Below are positions 25,938 to 33,514 of a DNA stretch of 40,105 bases, piece after piece. The translations under genes and the position numbers were made by a program. The notes under the pieces were generated by a model. The model was not told the DNA's origin and made no database searches. It saw nothing but the letters and a program-made list of their open reading frames with translations. Position 1 is the first letter of the stretch; each line of letters begins with the position of its first letter. Source of the stretch: Acidimicrobiaceae bacterium (lineage in GTDB: Bacteria > Actinomycetota > Acidimicrobiia > Acidimicrobiales > Ilumatobacteraceae); contig NZZV01000058.1 of NCBI GenBank assembly GCA_002698945.1, positions 1 through 40,105 on the forward strand, read 5' to 3'.

Positions 25938-26537
25938 ATGATTCGAGAACGACCGCCGCGACCGATGGCCGGCCGTGTCGACGCCACCGAGCCGATCACG
26001 CCCGCGCTGGTCGCCGCCACGTCCGGGGTCGATCGGCAACTCGCCGACGTCTGCTTTCGGAGTTGGATCGATGCCGTGGCCGACCGCTGTCGCGCCGGCT
26101 ACGTCGTCGTGTTCGACGAACTCGTCATCGGACCGAACGAGCCGATCCTGCTCGAGGGGTGGCACGCGACCCGCACCGCTGCGCTCGCGGACGAACGGGG
26201 TCTGTTCGACGACGACGAGGAGCAGTGGTACGACCTGCACGCCGAGCTGTGCGGCGATGACTGCGATCACGTCTACGAACGCCTGACCGTGGCCGAATGG
26301 GCACTGGTCGGGCTGCAGCTCGGATGGTGCGGCGACCGGTTCGTCGACGGGTCGCGCCTCGTCGCCCAGGCGACGCGCCACCTCGAGACGGAACGGTGGC
26401 TCGACGTGGTGCGGATCGTGATGGCGATCGAGCGGTTGCTCACCGAGTTGGCCGATGCGATCACCGTGGACGGCTTCCCCGTGCTCGATGCCCGGCCGCG
26501 CCACCGCCGCATCGACCGTCTCCGGTGGGCCGCGTGA
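25938..26537 (+). CDS. Protein of unknown function (acidic, soluble)
   Basis: 199 residues. The ATG at 25938 follows GGGAGGG at 25925-25931 and is preferred over an in-frame start 15 codons upstream. It is rich in Asp, Glu, Arg and Trp with no signal peptide or membrane segment. Notable parts are DRQLADVCFRSWIDAVADRC, YVVVFDELVIGPNEPILLEG, LHAELCGDDCDHVYERLTVA and WLDVVRIVMAIERLLTEL. Four or more Cys (including CGDDC) could bind a metal, but this is guesswork. It precedes the MazEF-type pair by 47 bp, yet an independent promoter seems to start that pair. I do not recognise a family. Confidence 0.7.
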   Translation: MIRERPPRPMAGRVDATEPITPALVAATSGVDRQLADVCFRSWIDAVADRCRAGYVVVFDELVIGPNEPILLEGWHATRTAALADERGLFDDDEEQWYDLHAELCGDDCDHVYERLTVAEWALVGLQLGWCGDRFVDGSRLVAQATRHLETERWLDVVRIVMAIERLLTELADAITVDGFPVLDARPRHRRIDRLRWAA

Positions 26538-26572
26538 CCGGGCTGACGCCACGGCAGGAACTCATACCGGGT

Positions 26573-26578
26573 TATACT
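26573..26578 (+). promoter_or_regulatory. -10 element of a probable leaderless toxin-antitoxin promoter
   Basis: TATACT matches the consensus TATAAT at five of six positions. It lies seven bases before the GTG start of the antitoxin gene, so transcription would begin at or next to the start codon, giving a leaderless mRNA of a kind common in actinobacteria. No well-spaced -35 hexamer is evident. The surrounding CATACCGGGTTATAC is an imperfect palindrome that might be the antitoxin's operator. Confidence 0.55.
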
Positions 26579-26584
26579 CGCGGC

Positions 26585-26815
26585 GTGAAGACTGCCGTGT
26601 CGATCCCGGATGCGCTCTTCGAGGCAGCTGATGCGCTCGCTCGTGAGCGGCGGATGAGCCGCTCGGCGCTGTACGCGGAGGCGCTGGCGCTGTTGTTGTC
26701 GACCCGCAACGACGACGTCACCGAGCGGCTCGACGCGGTGTACGCCGACGAGTCGTCGTCGATCGATCCCACCGTCGAACGGGCCAACGTCGGGCTCGCG
26801 GCCGAGCCCTGGTGA
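26585..26815 (+). CDS. Antitoxin of MazEF-type pair (ribbon-helix-helix)
   Basis: 76 residues from a GTG at 26585, preceded by a TATACT -10 motif rather than a ribosome-binding site. The N-terminus has a ribbon-helix-helix pattern (KTAVSIPDALFEAADALARE, then RRMSRSALYAEALALLL), which would dimerise and bind DNA. The C-terminal tail (DESSSIDPTVERANVGLAAE) is short, acidic and probably wraps around the toxin. It is 16 bp upstream of a MazF-like toxin in the same direction, the standard order for antitoxin then toxin. It should neutralise the toxin and repress its own promoter. Confidence 0.9.
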   Translation: MKTAVSIPDALFEAADALARERRMSRSALYAEALALLLSTRNDDVTERLDAVYADESSSIDPTVERANVGLAAEPW

Positions 26816-26831
26816 TGGCTGGTGACCACTG

Positions 26832-27176
26832 ATGATCCGTCGGGGCGACGTGTGGTGGGCCGACCTCGGTGAGCCGGCCGGGTCCGGACCGGGACGTCGC
26901 CGACCGGTCGTCGTCATCTCCGCCGACTCGTTCAACCGCAGTCGGATCGGGACCGTGGTGGTCGCTATCGTGACGTCGAACACCGCGCTTGCCGCCGCGC
27001 CCGGCAACGTCGAACTCGAGGCTTCGACCGTGGGACTCGGCAAGGACTCGGTCGTGAACGTGAGCCAGATCACCACGCTCGACAAGCGGATGCTCACCGA
27101 ACGCGCCGGTGAGTTGTCGTTGGCGAAGCTCGCCGAGATCGATGCTGGGATCCGCCTGTCGCTCGCCCTCGACTGA
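26832..27176 (+). CDS. mazF: MazF/PemK-type endoribonuclease toxin
   Basis: 114 residues from the ATG at 26832. The N-terminus RRGDVWWADLGEPAGSGPGR, then RRPVVVISADSFN, is the MazF hallmark. Further matches are TVVVAIVTSNTALAAAPGNV, GLGKDSVVNVSQITTLDKR and LAKLAEIDAGIRLSLAL. The family cleaves RNA at short single-stranded sequences and inhibits growth when not held by its antitoxin. All expected segments are present, so it appears intact. Which RNA sequence it prefers cannot be told. Confidence 0.95.
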   Translation: MIRRGDVWWADLGEPAGSGPGRRRPVVVISADSFNRSRIGTVVVAIVTSNTALAAAPGNVELEASTVGLGKDSVVNVSQITTLDKRMLTERAGELSLAKLAEIDAGIRLSLALD

Positions 27177-27206
27177 GTGTTCTGACGGGGTGAACTGGCG
27201 CAGGCG

Positions 27207-27863
27207 TCAGCGGCGGCGGATCATGGTGACGCCGTCACCGATCGGGAGCATGACGGCGACGACGTCGTCGCGGGCCGCGACACCGTCGTTGAAGGCGCGC
27301 AAGGCGACGGTCGACTCGCTCTGGTCGTCGTCGCCGACGACGGCACCGCTCCACAAGACGTTGTCGACCAGGATGACGCCGCGGGCGGACAGGCGGGGGA
27401 GGAGCAGGTCGAGGTAGCTCTGGTAGCCGGTCTTGTCGGCGTCGACGAACGCCAAGTCGATCGGGCGGTCGAACTCGTACTCGGCGAGCCGCTCCGCGGC
27501 TGGGCCGATCACCATCTCGATCCGGTCGGTCACATCGCCGGCATCCCACGCTTCGGTGGCGATGTCGAGGTACTGGTCGGTGATGTCGAAGCAGATCAGC
27601 CGACCGTGCTCGGGCAACGCGCGTGCCATCCAGAGCGCCGACATCCCGGTGAACGTGCCGACCTCGACCACGAGCTCGGCGCCGGTGATCGCGACCAGCA
27701 TCTCCAGGAAGTGGCCCTGATCCGGGCCGATGTTCATGCCGGCCCGGTCCTCCCAGCGCTCCTGGGTGGTCGCGGCGAGCTGCTCGCTCACGGGGTCGTG
27801 CGACGGGTTCGCGTGCCGCTGCACGTAGTCGAACACCGCATCGTCCATCTGGATCCAACGCAT
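27207..27863 (-). CDS. SAM-dependent O-methyltransferase (class I, CCoAOMT-like)
   Basis: 218 residues from the ATG at 27863; a GTG two codons upstream and an ATG at 27848 are alternatives. The order of motifs is that of the caffeoyl-CoA/catechol O-methyltransferase type: GPDQGHFLEMLVAITGAELV, the SAM loop VVEVGTFTGMSALWMARAL, LICFDITDQYLDIATEAW, then FVDADKTGYQSYLDLLLP (metal-binding Asp) and GVILVDNVLWSGAVV. A divalent metal probably orients the hydroxyl group of the acceptor. The acceptor is unknown. It is convergent with mazF and divergent from an amino-acid importer, with a palindromic element in the region upstream. Confidence 0.92.
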   Translation of the reverse strand: MRWIQMDDAVFDYVQRHANPSHDPVSEQLAATTQERWEDRAGMNIGPDQGHFLEMLVAITGAELVVEVGTFTGMSALWMARALPEHGRLICFDITDQYLDIATEAWDAGDVTDRIEMVIGPAAERLAEYEFDRPIDLAFVDADKTGYQSYLDLLLPRLSARGVILVDNVLWSGAVVGDDDQSESTVALRAFNDGVAARDDVVAVMLPIGDGVTMIRRR

Positions 27864-27879
27864 GAACACTGCGTACCAC

Positions 27880-27968
27880 GAACAGGAGGTGTCCCGGATA
27901 CCTCCTGTCCATCCAGCACGTCACGACGACACTCCCGTCGGACAGGAGGTATCCGACACCTCCTGTCC
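27880..27968. repeat. Nested palindromic element, second type, in a divergent promoter region
   Basis: Arms at 27880-27910 and 27940-27968 are reverse complements with small differences. Each arm itself reads GGACAGGAGGT ... ACCTCCTGTCC, and the centre is GTGTCCCGGAT or ATCCGACAC. It is placed between the divergent O-methyltransferase and substrate-binding protein genes, so it is not between gene ends. It carries AGGAGG motifs on both strands. Confidence 0.9.
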
Positions 27969-28048
27969 GCCGGGGCGCCCACGCAATACCGACACACGCG
28001 CCATTACACTCCGGCACTTCACGATTGGGCTGACGTTAGGGAGGAACC

Positions 28049-29053
28049 ATGAAGGCACGATCATTGGCAGCAGGCGTGCTCGCGCTCTCGCTCGTCGCCG
28101 CGGCTTGCGGTGACGACGACGAACCGACCGCCGACACCACGGCCGAAGAACCCGCCGAGGAACCCGCGGACACGACGGCTCCGGCCGAAGAACCCACCGA
28201 CGAACCCGCCGAGGAACCCGCGGACACGACGGCTCCGGCTGAAGAACCCTCGACCGAGACCACGACGGCGAACACCGATGCCGCCGGCGGCGAGTGCGAC
28301 CCGCTCCCGCTGGTGCAGGAGGGCATGCTCACCGTCGCCACCGGCGAGACCGTGTTCCCGCCGTGGATGGGCGCCGGCGAGGACGACTTCGACGACCCGA
28401 CGACCGGCACCGGCTACGAGGGCGCCCTCGTGTTCGCGCTGGCCGAGGAGATGGGCTTCACCGCCGATCAGGTCACCTTCGTCCGCACCGGCTTCGACGA
28501 GGTCATCGCGCCGGGTGACAAGGACTGGGACTTCAACATCCAGCAGTACTCGATCACCGAGGACCGCGACGAGGTCGTCGACTTCTCCGACGGCTACTAC
28601 GAGGTCGACCAGGCGATCATCGGTGCGGCCGACTCGCCGGCCGCGTCGGCCACGAGCATCGCCGACCTGAAGCCGCTGCGCATCGGCGCTGCGATCGGCA
28701 CGACCAGCCTCGACTACGCCGAGCAGGTCATCGATCCCGACGGCGACGTGCAGGTGTACGACGACAACTCGGCCGCCAAGGCCGCGTTCGACGCCGGCCA
28801 GGTCGACGCGATCGTGTTCGACCTCCCGACGGCGTACTACATCACCGCCGTCGAGATCACCGACGCCTCGGTCATCGGCATCTTGCCCCCGGGCGAGAGC
28901 GCCGACGAACTCGGCATGCTGTTCGAAGAGGGCAACCCGCTCGTGCCGTGCGTGAACGCGGCGCTGCAGACCCTCAGCGACAACGGCACTCTCGACGCCA
29001 TCGAGCAGGAGTGGCTCGCCGCCGGCGGCGACATCCCGACCCTCGACAGCTGA
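28049..29053 (+). CDS. Amino-acid-type ABC transporter substrate-binding lipoprotein
   Basis: 334 residues. A strong AGGGAGGA site lies just before the ATG at 28049. Lipobox LVAAAC (Cys20) is followed by a long linker rich in Thr, Glu, Pro, Ala and Asp. That linker has a perfect 18-residue tandem duplication (EPAEEPADTTAPAEEPTD; a 54-bp period starting at 28148). The rest is a periplasmic binding protein fold of the polar amino-acid type (SBP family 3): GYEGALVFALAEEMGF, DFNIQQYSITEDRDEVVDFS, and later FDAGQVDAIVFDLPTAYYI. Two Cys (GGECDP and VPCVNAAL) may form a disulphide. It delivers its ligand to the permease/ATPase genes that follow. Confidence 0.93.
   Translation: MKARSLAAGVLALSLVAAACGDDDEPTADTTAEEPAEEPADTTAPAEEPTDEPAEEPADTTAPAEEPSTETTTANTDAAGGECDPLPLVQEGMLTVATGETVFPPWMGAGEDDFDDPTTGTGYEGALVFALAEEMGFTADQVTFVRTGFDEVIAPGDKDWDFNIQQYSITEDRDEVVDFSDGYYEVDQAIIGAADSPAASATSIADLKPLRIGAAIGTTSLDYAEQVIDPDGDVQVYDDNSAAKAAFDAGQVDAIVFDLPTAYYITAVEITDASVIGILPPGESADELGMLFEEGNPLVPCVNAALQTLSDNGTLDAIEQEWLAAGGDIPTLDS
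28148..28253 (+). repeat. 54-bp tandem duplication in a lipoprotein linker
   Basis: Two units, starting at 28148 and 28202, differ at very few positions and encode EPAEEPADTTAPAEEP twice. It lengthens the unstructured tether between the lipid anchor and the binding domain. Confidence 0.85.
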
Positions 29054-29082
29054 GCGAGTCGGAACAACGTGAGGACGACGCG

Positions 29083-29967
29083 GTGAGCGCACCCGATCCG
29101 CAGCCTTCGGGGCTGCCGGGTGGGCTCCCGCGTCGTCGCTCGTTCTTCCAGTCGACCGCCGACATGCTGCGCCAGGAGGGCGCACGTGCCGGCATCATCG
29201 CCGTCGTCTCGACGGTGGTGTTCTTCGGCGGCGGGTTCCTGCTCGTCGTCAACAGCCCGAACTGGCCGCGCGTGCGCGACCAGTTCTTCAACCCCGAGGA
29301 CTTCCGGGAGAGCTGGCCCGACGTGCTCGACGGGTTCTGGCTCAACATCGAGCTGTTCGTCTACTCGATGCTCACGATTCCGGTCGTGGCGTTGATCGTG
29401 GCCGTCATGCGCAGCCTGCGCGGGCCGGCGTTCTTTCCGATCCGCCTGCTCGCCGTGATCTACACCGACATCTTCCGCGGTATCCCCCTGATCCTGCTCA
29501 TCTTGCTGCTCGGCTTCGGTGTGCCGGCGCTCGACATCGACGGTCTGCCGAACAGCTCCACGTTCTGGGGCATGGTCGCCCTCGTGCTCAGCTACTCGGC
29601 GTACACCGCCGAGATCTATCGGTCGGGGATCGACGCCGTGCCCGAGAGCCAACGCTCGTCGGCACGCGCGCTCGGGCTGACGCAGTGGCAGTCGCTGCGG
29701 TTCGCGATCCTGCCGCAGGCGATCCGCAACGTCGTGCCGGCGCTCATGAACACCGTCGTGTCGCTGCAGAAAGATGTCGCCCTGATCGCCGTGTTGGGTG
29801 TGCGCGACGCCGTGCGCGAGGCCCAGATCTACACGACCCGCACCTTCAACTACACGTCGTACGTGGTGGCGGCGGTGCTCTTCCTCGCCCTCAGCATCCC
29901 GCTCACCCGCTTCGTCGACTGGTACGTCGCCCGCGATCGAGCCCAACGCTCCCAAACCCTCGTCTGA
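29083..29967 (+). CDS. Polar amino-acid ABC transporter permease
   Basis: 294 residues from the GTG at 29083, with GAGGA seven bases upstream. The hydrophilic N-terminus (~35 residues) is followed by membrane segments: IIAVVSTVVFFGGGFLLVVN, LNIELFVYSMLTIPVVALIV, LAVIYTDIFRGIPLILLILL, GMVALVLSYSAYTAEIYRSG and a last segment near SYVVAAVLFLALSIPLTRFV. The ATPase-coupling (EAA) loop reads RALGLTQWQSLRFAILPQAI, close to the HisM/GlnP consensus. It lies 29 bp after the binding protein and 10 bp before the ATPase, clearly one operon. One permease only is encoded, so it probably acts as a homodimer. Confidence 0.94.
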   Translation: MSAPDPQPSGLPGGLPRRRSFFQSTADMLRQEGARAGIIAVVSTVVFFGGGFLLVVNSPNWPRVRDQFFNPEDFRESWPDVLDGFWLNIELFVYSMLTIPVVALIVAVMRSLRGPAFFPIRLLAVIYTDIFRGIPLILLILLLGFGVPALDIDGLPNSSTFWGMVALVLSYSAYTAEIYRSGIDAVPESQRSSARALGLTQWQSLRFAILPQAIRNVVPALMNTVVSLQKDVALIAVLGVRDAVREAQIYTTRTFNYTSYVVAAVLFLALSIPLTRFVDWYVARDRAQRSQTLV

Positions 29968-29977
29968 TGGAGCAACG

Positions 29978-30724
29978 ATGACGGCGAAGCTCGAGATCCG
30001 CGACGTGCACAAGTCGTACGGCGACAAGGTCGTGCTGGACGGCATGTCGTTCGACGTCGACGAGCACGAGGTCGTCTGCCTGATCGGGCCGTCCGGGTCC
30101 GGCAAGTCGACGCTGCTGCGGTGTATCGACCTGCTCGACCCGCTCGACGCCGGTTCGATCCGACTCGACGGGATCGACATCACCGCTCGCAACACCGACG
30201 CCAACGCCGTCCGTCGCCGGGTCGGCATCGTGTTCCAGTCGTACAACCTGTTCCCGCACCTGTCGGTGCTCGACAACTGCACCCTCGGCCCGAGGCGCGC
30301 CCTCGGGGTCGACCGCAAGTCCGCCGATGCGAAGGCACGTGAGCTGCTCGAACGGTTCGGACTCGGCGACAAGGTCGAGGAGTACCCGAACCGCATCTCC
30401 GGCGGCCAGAACCAGCGGGCTGCGATCGTGCGGGCGCTGATGGCCGACCCGGAGATCCTGCTGCTCGACGAGGTCACCTCCGCGCTCGACCCCGAGTTGG
30501 TCGGCGAGGTGCTCGGGGTGATCCGCGAATTGGCCGGACGCGGCATGACGATGCTGCTCGCGACCCACGAGATGGGTTTCGCCCGCGACGTCGCGGATCG
30601 GGTCTGTTTCCTTCACGAGGGCCGCGTCCTCGAAGACGCGCCGCCGAGCCAACTGTTCGGCTCCCCGCAACACGAACGCACCGCTCAGTTCCTTCGCCGC
30701 GTCCGAGACGCCGGCCGCATCTGA
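29978..30724 (+). CDS. Polar amino-acid ABC transporter ATPase
   Basis: 248 residues from the ATG at 29978. Walker A GPSGSGKST (near 36-44), Q-loop FQSYNLFPHLSVLDN, signature ISGGQNQRAAIVRALMADPE (Asn in place of the third Gln of the common GGQQQR), Walker B ILLLDEVTSALDPE and the switch His in LLATHEMGFARDVADRV. It powers uptake with the preceding permease and binding protein; the order binding protein-permease-ATPase is standard. The C-terminus (FGSPQHERTAQFLRRV) has the usual length, with no regulatory extension. Substrate is predicted as glutamate, glutamine or a related polar amino acid by family only. Confidence 0.95.
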   Translation: MTAKLEIRDVHKSYGDKVVLDGMSFDVDEHEVVCLIGPSGSGKSTLLRCIDLLDPLDAGSIRLDGIDITARNTDANAVRRRVGIVFQSYNLFPHLSVLDNCTLGPRRALGVDRKSADAKARELLERFGLGDKVEEYPNRISGGQNQRAAIVRALMADPEILLLDEVTSALDPELVGEVLGVIRELAGRGMTMLLATHEMGFARDVADRVCFLHEGRVLEDAPPSQLFGSPQHERTAQFLRRVRDAGRI

Positions 30725-30771
30725 AACGTCGGAGCGAGGTTGGCCTCGAACGATCCGGGTATGCCACGGGC

Positions 30772-31371
30772 ATGAATATCGGCATCGTGTACTACTCCAC
30801 CTACGGCACCACGTTCGCACTCGCCAGGGAACTGGCCGACGCCGTCGAAGCGGCGGGTACCGAGCCGCACCTTCGGCGAGTGCGCGAACTCATGCCGGAT
30901 GAGGCGATGGACGACAACGCCAAGGCCGCCGCGCAGGCGCAGGCCGACGTGGCGTACGCGGACGTCGATGAGCTGCCCTCGTTCGACGGTCTGCTCATCG
31001 GTTCGCCGACCCGCTTCGGCAATCGGGCCGCCCAGATGTCGCAGTTCCTGGATCAGACCGGGCCGCTCTGGCAGCAGGGTGCGCTCGCCGGTATGCCGGT
31101 GGGTTTCTTCACCGGCGCCGCAACCATGCACGGGGGTCACGAGTCGACCGTCTTGACGATGTCGACCTTCGCGTATCACCAGGGGATGGTGATCGTGCCG
31201 ATGGGCTACACGAGCGACGAGGTCGGGGAGACGTCCTCGGGTGGGGGCCCGTACGGACCGACCCATTACACCCCGTCCGACGGTTCGAAGACCTCGCTCA
31301 GCGACCACGAGATCGGCATCGCGCGCCACTACGCGACCAAGTTCGTCGACATCGCCCGACGCCTGAACTGA
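30772..31371 (+). CDS. wrbA: WrbA-type NAD(P)H:quinone oxidoreductase (flavodoxin-like)
   Basis: 199 residues from the ATG at 30772. The FMN-binding start is IGIVYYSTYGTTFALARELA. The middle has GLLIGSPTRFGNRAAQMSQF, then GMPVGFFTGAATMHGGHESTV and a loop GETSSGGGPYGPTHYTPSDG typical of WrbA. The length fits the family (about 200). It reduces quinones by two electrons using NAD(P)H, protecting against redox cycling. It is 48 bp downstream of the amino-acid importer operon and could be transcribed with it, although a functional link is not evident. Confidence 0.94.
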   Translation: MNIGIVYYSTYGTTFALARELADAVEAAGTEPHLRRVRELMPDEAMDDNAKAAAQAQADVAYADVDELPSFDGLLIGSPTRFGNRAAQMSQFLDQTGPLWQQGALAGMPVGFFTGAATMHGGHESTVLTMSTFAYHQGMVIVPMGYTSDEVGETSSGGGPYGPTHYTPSDGSKTSLSDHEIGIARHYATKFVDIARRLN

Positions 31372-31399
31372 GCCCGTGCCGGCGTCTACAGTCGCTGGC

Positions 31400-32554
31400 G
31401 TGCGCGTTGGCATCCTGACCCGTGAGTATCCGCCCGAGGTGTACGGAGGTGCCGGCGTGCACGTCGACTTCCTCGTGCGCGAACTCACGAAGCTGATCGA
31501 CGTCGACGTACACTGCATGGGCGAGCCGCGCGACGGTGCGACCGCCCACTCCGAACACGAACCGTTCCTCGCCGACGCCAACGCCGCGCTGCGCACGCTG
31601 GCGGCCGACCTGGCGATGGCCGACCAGACCGCCGACTGCGACCTCGTCCACTCCCACACGTGGTACGCCAACATGGGCGGCCACTGGGCGAAGCTGCTCC
31701 ACGACATCCCCCACGTCGTGACCTCGCACTCGCTCGAACCGCAACGCCCGTGGAAGGCAGAACAGCTGGGCGGCGGCTATCGGGTCAGCTCGTGGGCCGA
31801 ACGGACGGCGTACGAAGCCGCGGACGCGGTCATCGCCGTCAGCCACGGGTCGAGGCGCGACGTGATGGCGTCGTACCCGCAGCTCGACGAGACCAAGGTG
31901 CACGTGGTGCACAACGGGATCGACACCGACTTCTATCGGCCCGACCCCGACACCACCGTGCTCGAGCGACTGGGCGTCGACCTCGACCGACCGTTGGTCG
32001 TCTTCGTCGGTCGCATCACCCGCCAGAAGGGTGTGCCGCATCTGCTGCGAGCCGCGCTCCACCTCGACGAGTCGGCTCAGCTGGTGCTGCTGGCCGGTGC
32101 CGCCGACACGCCGGAACTCGCCGCCGAGACCGACGCCGCGATCGCCGACCTCCGGGCGTCGCGCGACGGCGTGTTCGTGGTGTCGGAGATGCTGTCGCGC
32201 GAGGAGGTGCGCCAGGTGCTGACCCACGGGACGGTGTTCGTGTGTCCGTCGGTGTACGAACCGCTCGGCATCGTGAACCTCGAGGCGATGGCGTGCGAGA
32301 CAGCGGTCGTCGCCAGCGACGTCGGCGGCATTCCCGAGGTCGTCGCCAACGGTGAGACGGGCACGCTCGTCCACTACGACGCCGACGACACGGAGGGCTT
32401 CGAGCGCAACCTCGCCGAGGCGATCGACGCGGTCGTACTCGACCCCGACCGCGCCCGCGAGATGGGGCTCGCCGGCCGCGAGCGAGCCGTCCGCGACTTC
32501 GGCTGGGACGCCGCCGCCCGCAAGACCGTCGACATCTACGAGTCGCTGCTCTGA
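31400..32554 (+). CDS. glgA: Glycosyltransferase family 4/GlgA-type glycogen synthase
   Basis: 384 residues when started at the GTG at 31400 (VRVGILTREYPPEVYGGAGV), which matches the usual start of the actinobacterial proteins; a GTG at 31376 would add eight residues. The N-domain has YGGAGVHVDFLVRELTKL and SHTWYANMGGHWAKLLHDIP. The C-domain has VVFVGRITRQKGVPHLLRA and the donor-binding SVYEPLGIVNLEAMACETAV, with the final DVGGIPEVVANGETG. It should transfer glucose from a nucleotide sugar to alpha-glucan or to glucose-1-phosphate, as in the mycobacterial GlgM enzyme. Its stop TGA shares bases with a palindromic element. Confidence 0.9.
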   Translation: MRVGILTREYPPEVYGGAGVHVDFLVRELTKLIDVDVHCMGEPRDGATAHSEHEPFLADANAALRTLAADLAMADQTADCDLVHSHTWYANMGGHWAKLLHDIPHVVTSHSLEPQRPWKAEQLGGGYRVSSWAERTAYEAADAVIAVSHGSRRDVMASYPQLDETKVHVVHNGIDTDFYRPDPDTTVLERLGVDLDRPLVVFVGRITRQKGVPHLLRAALHLDESAQLVLLAGAADTPELAAETDAAIADLRASRDGVFVVSEMLSREEVRQVLTHGTVFVCPSVYEPLGIVNLEAMACETAVVASDVGGIPEVVANGETGTLVHYDADDTEGFERNLAEAIDAVVLDPDRAREMGLAGRERAVRDFGWDAAARKTVDIYESLL

Positions 32555-32621
32555 CAGAAGCGGTCAGGCACCTTCTGTCCGCCGCGACACGACGGACAGA
32601 GGGTGCCTGACCCCTTCTGTC
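32553..32621. repeat. Nested palindromic element exactly filling a convergent gene junction
   Basis: Arms at 32553-32579 and 32595-32621 are reverse complements with two mismatches. Each arm starts with GACAGA and ends with TTCTGTC around the core GGTCAGGCACC / GGTGCCTGACC. The left arm begins inside the glgA stop codon, and the right arm ends one base before the stop codon of the opposite gene. Confidence 0.93.
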
Positions 32622-32622
32622 G

Positions 32623-33513
32623 TCAAGGCCTGCCGCCGACGGTTTGGATCTCGACCACTGGGTAGGTGACCGGCTCGCCGGTGATCGTCAGCGGGTCGAG
32701 CGGGAACGGACCGGCGGTGACCCAGCCGAAGCGGGCGAGGAAGAGTTGCGCGGTCCAGCTGCCGTTCCAGGTGGCGCCGAGGGTGACGAGGTGATCGCCG
32801 GTCTGCGTCGGTGTCCACGTGGCCGCGGCGCCGTCACCGTTGCCAGAGGGGTCGGGCTCGGTGCCGCAGCTGGTCGCGGTGCGGGTCTCGGTACCGCTCG
32901 GGCCGGTGATCGTCCAGACCAGTTCGCTGATCCCGACCTCGGCGCTCGCGACCGACCCGCTGGTGCGGGCCTCGACGTCGACCGTGCCGGGGTCGTCGCA
33001 CCAGAACCAGGTGTCGAGTTGGGTCACCCCGCCGATCCCGTCGAGCGGCGGGTTGACGCCGATCTCGAGTGACAGGATCTCCCGAGTCGCCAGATCGGTC
33101 TCGCCGGGAGGTTCCGGGAGAGCAGGCGGCTGGGGAGGATCCTCCCCCGGCCACTCGCAATACGTATAGATCGCCAACAACTCCCCCGTGTCCGTGTTCG
33201 TGACCTGCACCAACCACTGAGCGGCGTAGGTGATGATGATCTCATCCGCGGTCTCGTTCGTCCGTCGACAGGGCGGGTCTCCGGCAGGAATCGACGGGAT
33301 GTAGTCCCGACTCCAGACAATCGGACTCGCCGGGATCGCGGCGGTTGTGTTCGACCCGCCCGGCTGTTCTGTGTTTGTCCGCACAGGCTTCGGCGGCGGC
33401 TCGGTCTCTGCGAGACAAGCGACGCTGTTGCTCAAGTCGCAGGTCGTTGGCTCGGAGGGGTTCGAAACTGTGAGGGCCAGCAACACGGCCGAGTAGCCAA
33501 GCAGATCGGTCAC
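32623..33513 (-). CDS. Secreted protein of unknown function
   Basis: 296 residues from the GTG at 33513, where GGAGGG is five bases upstream and the stop of the previous gene is next to it; a longer frame exists but has no better start. The N-terminus (VTDLLGYSAVLLALTVSNPS) is a weak signal peptide. No membrane helix follows. The body is rich in Thr, Pro, Glu and Trp with several Cys (CDLSNSVAC, CRRTNETADE, YCEWPGED, FWCDDPG, TSCGTEP) that may form disulphides. A beta-rich Ig-like segment (VDVEARTSGSVASAEVGISE; WTPTQTGDHLVTLGATW) is near the C-terminus. No family recognised. It is coupled to the upstream lipoprotein, so the two exported proteins likely work together. Confidence 0.78.
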   Translation of the reverse strand: MTDLLGYSAVLLALTVSNPSEPTTCDLSNSVACLAETEPPPKPVRTNTEQPGGSNTTAAIPASPIVWSRDYIPSIPAGDPPCRRTNETADEIIITYAAQWLVQVTNTDTGELLAIYTYCEWPGEDPPQPPALPEPPGETDLATREILSLEIGVNPPLDGIGGVTQLDTWFWCDDPGTVDVEARTSGSVASAEVGISELVWTITGPSGTETRTATSCGTEPDPSGNGDGAAATWTPTQTGDHLVTLGATWNGSWTAQLFLARFGWVTAGPFPLDPLTITGEPVTYPVVEIQTVGGRP

Positions 33514-33514
33514 G

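Noticed and set aside
27181-27215. CTGACG/CGTCAG inverted repeat between mazF and the O-methyltransferase gene
   Set aside because: Only six pairs with a long loop and partly within coding DNA; too weak to call a terminator.
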